In this document: positions 59,797 through 64,000 of the stretch, piece after piece
Position numbering within the stretch: the stretch's first letter is position 1
Layout of the letters: each line of letters opens with the position of its first letter
NCBI RefSeq assembly: GCF_000702005.1
Contig: NZ_JNKI01000001.1
Coordinates: 186,001-250,000, forward strand
Direction of reading: 5' to 3'
Length of the DNA: 64,000 bases
Source: Selenomonas sp. ND2010
Lineage (GTDB): Bacteria; Bacillota; Negativicutes; Selenomonadales; Selenomonadaceae
Made by a program: the position numbers and the translations under genes
The notes under the pieces: model-generated
Seen by the model: the letters and a program-made list of their open reading frames with translations, nothing else
Told to the model about the DNA's origin: nothing
Database searches by the model: none

Positions 59797-60891
59797 ATGA
59801 ATACGAAGGAAAAAGCCAAGCGCACGGGAATGCTATTTATTGCCCTGTTACTCATCGGAGGGCTCGTGCTGATGTATACGGGCAATGATGCCCTGGTTCT
59901 GGCTACGGAAAAAAAAGAAGGGATCCTCACGGCGGAACAGGTCAAGATGTCTTTTGATTCCGTCAGCGGCCGGCTTATCAAAGAGGCGGTGAAGGAAGGA
60001 GACTATGTCAAAAAAGGCGATGTAATCATGGAGCTGGATTCCACGGATACTGACCTTGCCATCGAGAAACTCAAGACCCAGATCGCGCAGATGGAAGCGC
60101 AGATAGCATCCACCAGCGGTACGCAGGGCATCAACTATCTCAAAGCGGATACGGATGCAAGCCAGAATTACCGTGGTATCGATCAGCAGCAGGCGGCGGT
60201 ACAGTCGGCTGCTGTGACCTTGAAAAATGCCCAGCTTGACTATAATCGCAAGGCTGCTTTGGTAGAGGCAGGTGCTATTGCTCAATCGCAGCTTGACGAT
60301 GCGGAAATGGCCCTTAATGTGGCTCAGGCTAACGTGGAGCAGCAAAAACAGCTGCTGAATAAATTGACGGCGGTTACCAATGGCAGTGGCACGGACGCCA
60401 TCGCTCAGGAGCGCTTGGCTGCCGCTAATATGAGCAATGATGTAGAAGCCCTGCGCCAGCAGAAGGAGGCTTTGGAAGTTCAGCTCAAAGAACTCGAAGT
60501 TGCTAAGGAACGGTTAACGCTGCGGGCCCCTGAAGATGGCAAGATTCTCAAGGTGCTCGCCAAGGAAGGCGAGATGATTTCGCCGTCTACGCCAGTGGTA
60601 CTGCTCGAAAGCAGCCGCAGCTATTACGATATTTATGTCAGTGAAAAGCAGGCGGCTCACCTTGCCGAAGGCAAAGCGATTACAGGGACTACGGTAGCCG
60701 GAGATAAAGAAGTGACTGGAACGATACGTCTGTTGACGCAAGCGCCGGGCTTTGCAGATTTGAAGAATTCCCGGGAAAAGGGCCAGTCGGATCTGTCGGC
60801 CTTCCAGGTGCGCATCTATGTCGATAAGCAGGAAGGCATCATTCCCGGCATGACGATTGAGGTGAAAGATAGTGAATTCACTAAGAGATGA
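59797..60891 (+). CDS. HlyD-family membrane fusion protein
   Basis: 364 residues. One N-terminal transmembrane helix (GMLFIALLLIGGLVLMYTGN), a biotinyl-lipoyl-like domain in two halves (SVSGRLIKEAVKEGDYVKKG early; LTLRAPEDGKILKVLAKEGE late) flanking a long coiled-coil hairpin (about 95-235), and a beta-barrel end. It bridges the inner-membrane exporter to the outer membrane. The downstream permease overlaps it by 20 bases. A MarR-type operator precedes it, so a toxic compound or drug is the likely inducer. Confidence 0.92.
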   Translation: MNTKEKAKRTGMLFIALLLIGGLVLMYTGNDALVLATEKKEGILTAEQVKMSFDSVSGRLIKEAVKEGDYVKKGDVIMELDSTDTDLAIEKLKTQIAQMEAQIASTSGTQGINYLKADTDASQNYRGIDQQQAAVQSAAVTLKNAQLDYNRKAALVEAGAIAQSQLDDAEMALNVAQANVEQQKQLLNKLTAVTNGSGTDAIAQERLAAANMSNDVEALRQQKEALEVQLKELEVAKERLTLRAPEDGKILKVLAKEGEMISPSTPVVLLESSRSYYDIYVSEKQAAHLAEGKAITGTTVAGDKEVTGTIRLLTQAPGFADLKNSREKGQSDLSAFQVRIYVDKQEGIIPGMTIEVKDSEFTKR

Positions 60892-62032
60892 GATAAAGTT
60901 CTTATTTTCCGGTCAGGGGATGCCTTATGAAAAAGTCTGTCTGATGGTGGCCATGGTCATCACGGTCATCATGTCAGTGCTGCTCAGTGGCAACATTGCC
61001 AAAGATGCCAAGGTCGCTGTTATCGATTTGGATAACTCGGCGTATTCGCGCGAATTGATTAACCATATCGAGGCTTCCGAGTTTATGAAGGTCACAGCGG
61101 TACTCAATACCCCGCAGGACCCCAAGGATTTATTCTATCAGGATAGGGCAGTAGCCGTGGTCTATTTCCCCCAAGGGCTGGAAAAAGCCCGCTATACCGG
61201 CATGGCGGCGAATATCGGTGTTTTCTACGATAACACCAGTTCAGCTGCTACCAGCAATGTCAAGGAGGCCTTGAATGAAATCGTAGGGCTCGACAATGCG
61301 GCGGCTAATGGCGATGTGGGCAGTACCAACGACAGCCTGCAGGGGCAGCTGAATCTGGCTTCCCGCAATCTCTTCAATCCCCAGGATTCCAAGGACAATG
61401 GGGAAACCTTAGGGTTTCTGCTGTTCTTTGGCTCCATGTTCTTTACCTTTGCCACCATCGGCATGATTCCCCGGCTGCGGCTTAGCCAGCAGCTTGACGA
61501 AGTGCTGCTGCATGGCACGCCCTGGGATTTACTGATCCGTCTGGTGCCTTATGGATTCTGCCTGCTGGTGTCGTGGGTAGTGGGGCTGGCGGTGCTCCGC
61601 GTCTGGGGGGATTTGACTTTCTCGGGAAGCCTTTTGACCTTTATCTTCGTGCAGCTCTTTATGATTCCCACCATTGGGGCGCTGTCCCTGTTCTTTGGCT
61701 GGACGGCGGCCAATCCGGGCATCGCCTCGAGCCGCATGATTCTCTTTATTCCCGGCGGCTTTATCTTCGGCGGCATGACGGCGCCTACTACTTTCTTTGC
61801 GGACTGGGTGGTGAAATTCAGCCATGTGTTCCCGCTGACCTGGGAATTTCATTTCCAGCGGGATATCATCGCCCGAGGTGCAGGTTTCGGGGACATTTCC
61901 CAGACCTTTGGTGCTTTCCTCATCTATATGGGTATTGTGGGCATCCTGTTTTGTCTGCGGTTCAATGCGTCACGTAGGGAACTTTTGGCAAAACGGGCAG
62001 AGAAAATGGTGGTTATTGATCGCTGGCAGTGA
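60872..62032 (+). CDS. ABC-2 type export permease
   Basis: 386 residues, GTG start inside the end of the HlyD-like gene, with GAGGTG upstream. ABC-2 permease layout (YhhJ/YbhR-like): an N-terminal helix, a large extracytoplasmic domain (VAVIDLDNSAYSRELINHIE, VAVVYFPQGLEKARYTGMAA), then five C-terminal helices (LGFLLFFGSMFFTFATIGMI, IPTIGALSLFFGWTAANPGI). No ATPase gene is adjacent, so it may borrow one or work as a stand-alone partner of the HlyD-like protein. Confidence 0.88.
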   Translation: MNSLRDEIKFLFSGQGMPYEKVCLMVAMVITVIMSVLLSGNIAKDAKVAVIDLDNSAYSRELINHIEASEFMKVTAVLNTPQDPKDLFYQDRAVAVVYFPQGLEKARYTGMAANIGVFYDNTSSAATSNVKEALNEIVGLDNAAANGDVGSTNDSLQGQLNLASRNLFNPQDSKDNGETLGFLLFFGSMFFTFATIGMIPRLRLSQQLDEVLLHGTPWDLLIRLVPYGFCLLVSWVVGLAVLRVWGDLTFSGSLLTFIFVQLFMIPTIGALSLFFGWTAANPGIASSRMILFIPGGFIFGGMTAPTTFFADWVVKFSHVFPLTWEFHFQRDIIARGAGFGDISQTFGAFLIYMGIVGILFCLRFNASRRELLAKRAEKMVVIDRWQ

Positions 62033-62543
62033 ATCGCATATAGGCAATATTGCCGTGTTGTTTGGACATTTCCAGGAATATTCTGCGGTTGCTTACTGAA
62101 CACCAGGCGTTAGAGCCATGGGGGCCGTGATTGCCGATTAATATCTTTGCTTCATCATCGCTAAGGTCAAGGGCTTTCATGACTACATAGGTGGCTAGAA
62201 AATTAAGATTAAGTGCTTCCTTTATATCATCGCGTGACATGACCGTGATTTTTGATACATAGCCTGCTCGGTTAGCATAGAGCGTAACTACTGCGCCCTG
62301 TTGTCCAGATTTTAATACGGTCATATAGCTAATATATGCAGCATTTTTATCCATTTCAATCGGTGGAGATAATTCATCGAACGTATGAGTAGCTCTATGA
62401 TCGGTGTAAGCTAATGCTAATTCACGATTCATTTTTGCGTAAAAATTGGGAACAGTTAGGTCACAAACTTGGACTAGTTGTGCATTGGCTATGGGGGTGA
62501 AGAAAAGGAAGAACAAAAGCACGGTAAGGATAATCTTGGGCAT
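62013..62543 (-). CDS. Small exported protein of unknown function
   Basis: 176 residues from the ATG after AAAGGAG on the minus strand. Sec signal peptide (KIILTVLLFFLFFTPIANAQ). The mature domain (MNRELALAYTDHRATHTFDE, YANRAGYVSKITVMSRDDIK, SVSNRRIFLEMSK) is about 150 residues and not recognised. Its end overlaps the convergent permease gene by 20 bases. AT-richer than its neighbours. Confidence 0.72.
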   Translation of the reverse strand: MPKIILTVLLFFLFFTPIANAQLVQVCDLTVPNFYAKMNRELALAYTDHRATHTFDELSPPIEMDKNAAYISYMTVLKSGQQGAVVTLYANRAGYVSKITVMSRDDIKEALNLNFLATYVVMKALDLSDDEAKILIGNHGPHGSNAWCSVSNRRIFLEMSKQHGNIAYMRFTASDQ

Positions 62544-62653
62544 AAAATCAGCTCCTTTGCAGTGAAAAAATTTATTTTTATATAAATTCGATGATTGATG
62601 AAAATATCCTTGTGTGAGCAAAAAATATGTAACGTAAATTCTTAACTATAAGG

Positions 62654-62683
62654 TTGACAAGTCAATAACTGCTTTGATATAGT
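62654..62683 (+). promoter_or_regulatory. Promoter of the ROK gene with embedded TTGACAAGTCAA
   Basis: TTGACA (62654-62659), 18-base spacer, TATAGT (62678-62683). The -35 box is part of TTGACAAGTCAA (62654-62665). Confidence 0.75.
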
Positions 62684-62713
62684 GTGTTTATAAAGTTACT
62701 TTATAAACACACT
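62681..62713. promoter_or_regulatory. 33-bp perfect palindromic operator before the ROK gene
   Basis: AGTGTGTTTATAAAG (62681-62695) and CTTTATAAACACACT (62699-62713) are perfect inverted arms around TTA. It covers the -10 end and the start of transcription, so binding would block the promoter. The ROK-type protein itself is the likely binder. Confidence 0.8.
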
Positions 62714-62730
62714 ATTTTGAGGTTTACGCT

Positions 62731-63720
62731 ATGGATAAAAAGGATATGCGTCGGGCGAATCGGCAGCTTTTGCGGCAGGCATTGATGGAACTTGGGCAGG
62801 CTACAAAGCCTAAGCTTGCGGAAGTCACGGGCTTTAGTGTTGTGACGGTCAATGCGCTGATGAAGGAGTTGTTGGCAGCTGGCGAAGCAGAGGCCGTAGA
62901 AACTATAAATTCGGGTGCGGCTGGTGGGCGGCCGGCGCAGCAGTTTGCTTATTGCCGCAATCGGAAGCTGGTGCTGTTGCTGTATATGTTTGAGGAGCAG
63001 GGGCGGGATAAACTGGTGCTGGCCGTGGAAAACCTGCTGGGGGAAATCATCTGGCAGAAGGAAGCGTTTCCCGCTGAAATTACGGAAGCTGTCCTGTTGG
63101 CGAACCTGCAGGCCGCTTTAGCGGAATTTCCCAAGACCTGTCAGGTGCTGTTGGGAATGCCCGGTGTGGAAGTGGCAGGCAAAATGCTAGTCATTGATTA
63201 TCCTGAGCTACGGGATTTGACTTTGACATTTGACTTGTCAAAAAAACTCAGCCTGCCGGTACAGTTTTGCAATGATATCAATGCGGCGGTGATGGGGTAT
63301 GGCAGAGAATGCCCGCAAGCTGATGCGGAAACTATTGTCGGCCTTTACTGGCCCCATGGATATCCGCCAGGGGCGGGCATCTTGCAAAACGGCAGGCTCT
63401 ATATTGGCCGGGATGGCATTGCTGGTGAAGTGGGATGCCGTTTTTCGACGGGAGAGCCTTATCATGAAGGAGACTTCGCGCAGCTTGCGGCAGCTGAAAT
63501 CATCCGCTTAGTACGGTATTGGAATCCGCATCGACTGGTTATCTATCGGGAGGGCTTGACGGAAGATAGGCTGGAGGAAATCCTGTCAGCTTGCCGGCGA
63601 GAGCTGCCCGGCGAATTGCTGCCGCAGGTAGAGCTTAGAGCTGATCTGGCACAGGATTATGTGCAGGGATTGCGGCAGATTGGCAGAGAATTACTGTTAC
63701 GTTCTGAAGGAGGCTATTAA
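62731..63720 (+). CDS. ROK-family transcriptional regulator
   Basis: 329 residues. N-terminal MarR-like helix-turn-helix (MRRANRQLLRQALMELGQAT, KPKLAEVTGFSVVTVNALMK) followed by a shortened ROK domain with ALAEFPKTCQVLLGMPGVEV, FCNDINAAVMGYGRECPQAD, and GAGILQNGRLYIGRDGIAGEVG. The usual ROK zinc cysteines are absent and the kinase motif is incomplete, so it is a sensor rather than a kinase. A 33-bp palindrome covers its promoter. A PHP phosphatase gene starts one base after its stop. Confidence 0.85.
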   Translation: MDKKDMRRANRQLLRQALMELGQATKPKLAEVTGFSVVTVNALMKELLAAGEAEAVETINSGAAGGRPAQQFAYCRNRKLVLLLYMFEEQGRDKLVLAVENLLGEIIWQKEAFPAEITEAVLLANLQAALAEFPKTCQVLLGMPGVEVAGKMLVIDYPELRDLTLTFDLSKKLSLPVQFCNDINAAVMGYGRECPQADAETIVGLYWPHGYPPGAGILQNGRLYIGRDGIAGEVGCRFSTGEPYHEGDFAQLAAAEIIRLVRYWNPHRLVIYREGLTEDRLEEILSACRRELPGELLPQVELRADLAQDYVQGLRQIGRELLLRSEGGY

Positions 63721-63721
63721 G

Positions 63722-64000
63722 ATGCTGGCGGATTATCATGTGCATACGGAGTTCAGTGACGATTCCCGGGAACCCATGGAAGAACAGGTCAAAAAGGCCA
63801 TCAGCCTGGGGCTTACGGAGCTTTGCTTTACCGATCATGTGGACTATGGCATCAAGAAGGATTGGGCCGAGGGGAATATCGAATATCGGGGCGGGGACGG
63901 CGTCGGCCTGGCAGCAGAAGAACAGCAGCCCTTGGCCAATGTGGATTATCCGGCGTATTTTGCCAAGTTCCGCCGAGTGCGGGATGCATACAGCCGGGAG
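63722..64000 (+). CDS. PHP-domain phosphatase, HisK-like (3' end cut)
   Basis: First 93 codons of a PHP-family protein; the frame is open at the window end. MLADYHVHTEFSDDSREPME holds the first metal motif (HxH), and LGLTELCFTDHVDY the second (TDH). Gene length and context beyond the window are unknown. The best match is histidinol-phosphatase of the HisK type, though other PHP phosphoesterases share these motifs. It is coupled to the ROK-type gene upstream (one base apart), with GAAGGAGG before the ATG. Confidence 0.88.
   Translation, partial: MLADYHVHTEFSDDSREPMEEQVKKAISLGLTELCFTDHVDYGIKKDWAEGNIEYRGGDGVGLAAEEQQPLANVDYPAYFAKFRRVRDAYSRE

Noticed and set aside
63230-63241. TTGACTTGTCAA inside the ROK gene
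   Set aside because: Coding sequence (Asp-Leu-Ser); not counted, though roadblock sites cannot be excluded.

Overview
The window looks like a chromosome segment from a diderm Firmicute of the Negativicutes (Selenomonas-like; inferred from gene content, not proven). Firmicute traits are an S-box (SAM-I) riboswitch on metK, SepF, and AGGAGG-type ribosome binding sites. The AsmA-like membrane-anchored protein fits an outer membrane. No rRNA, tRNA or CRISPR array was found by eye.

Layout. 1-18.9 kb is core sequence: a TrpXYZ-type ABC transporter (5' end cut), an alpha-1,6-glucosidase, a Cache chemoreceptor, metK under a SAM riboswitch, typA, sepF, pepD, several exported proteins, a LysR/YeiH divergent pair and an AsmA-like protein. 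About 19.07-35.9 kb is an AT-rich genomic island with different codon use and mostly unrecognised genes, closed on the right by a broken IS1182-type transposase. About 36-64 kb is core-like again: acyltransferase, SIMPL protein, LysR regulators, EamA and MFS transporters, three exported alpha/beta hydrolases, a thioredoxin reductase/glutaredoxin/glutathione peroxidase operon, a PadR-controlled cluster with a phenolic acid decarboxylase remnant, a minimal SufC/SufB pair, a MarR-controlled export operon, a ROK-type regulator and the start of a PHP phosphatase.

The most unusual content is in the island. Two adjacent genes encode FtsZ-family proteins. The first keeps the GTP-binding and T7-loop residues but ends without the usual C-terminal tail. 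The second keeps the fold's C-terminal half and T7-loop aspartates but has lost the glycine-rich GTP loop. An HD-domain protein follows. Downstream are a PUA/EVE-like plus Mrr-type nuclease, a WYL regulator, a helicase-loader-like protein, and a DnaA paralogue with intact Walker motifs but no arginine finger and no DNA-binding domain. The island therefore carries altered copies of both the host division GTPase and the host replication initiator. A mobile replicon that manages its own copying and positioning, or a system that acts on host replication and division, would both fit.

Regulation in the right half is rich. A palindrome TTGAC-NN-GTCAA recurs upstream of many genes and often contains the -35 box. 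Two ATGT-N8-ACAT PadR-type operators lie between padR and an esterase, a GCATA-N15-TAAGTATTGG element occurs three times around a LysR/MFS/hydrolase group, and MarR- and MerR-type operators and a 33-bp palindrome sit at other promoters. Several gene remnants (flavodoxin, HAD phosphatase, PRD antiterminator, phenolic acid decarboxylase) show ongoing gene loss.
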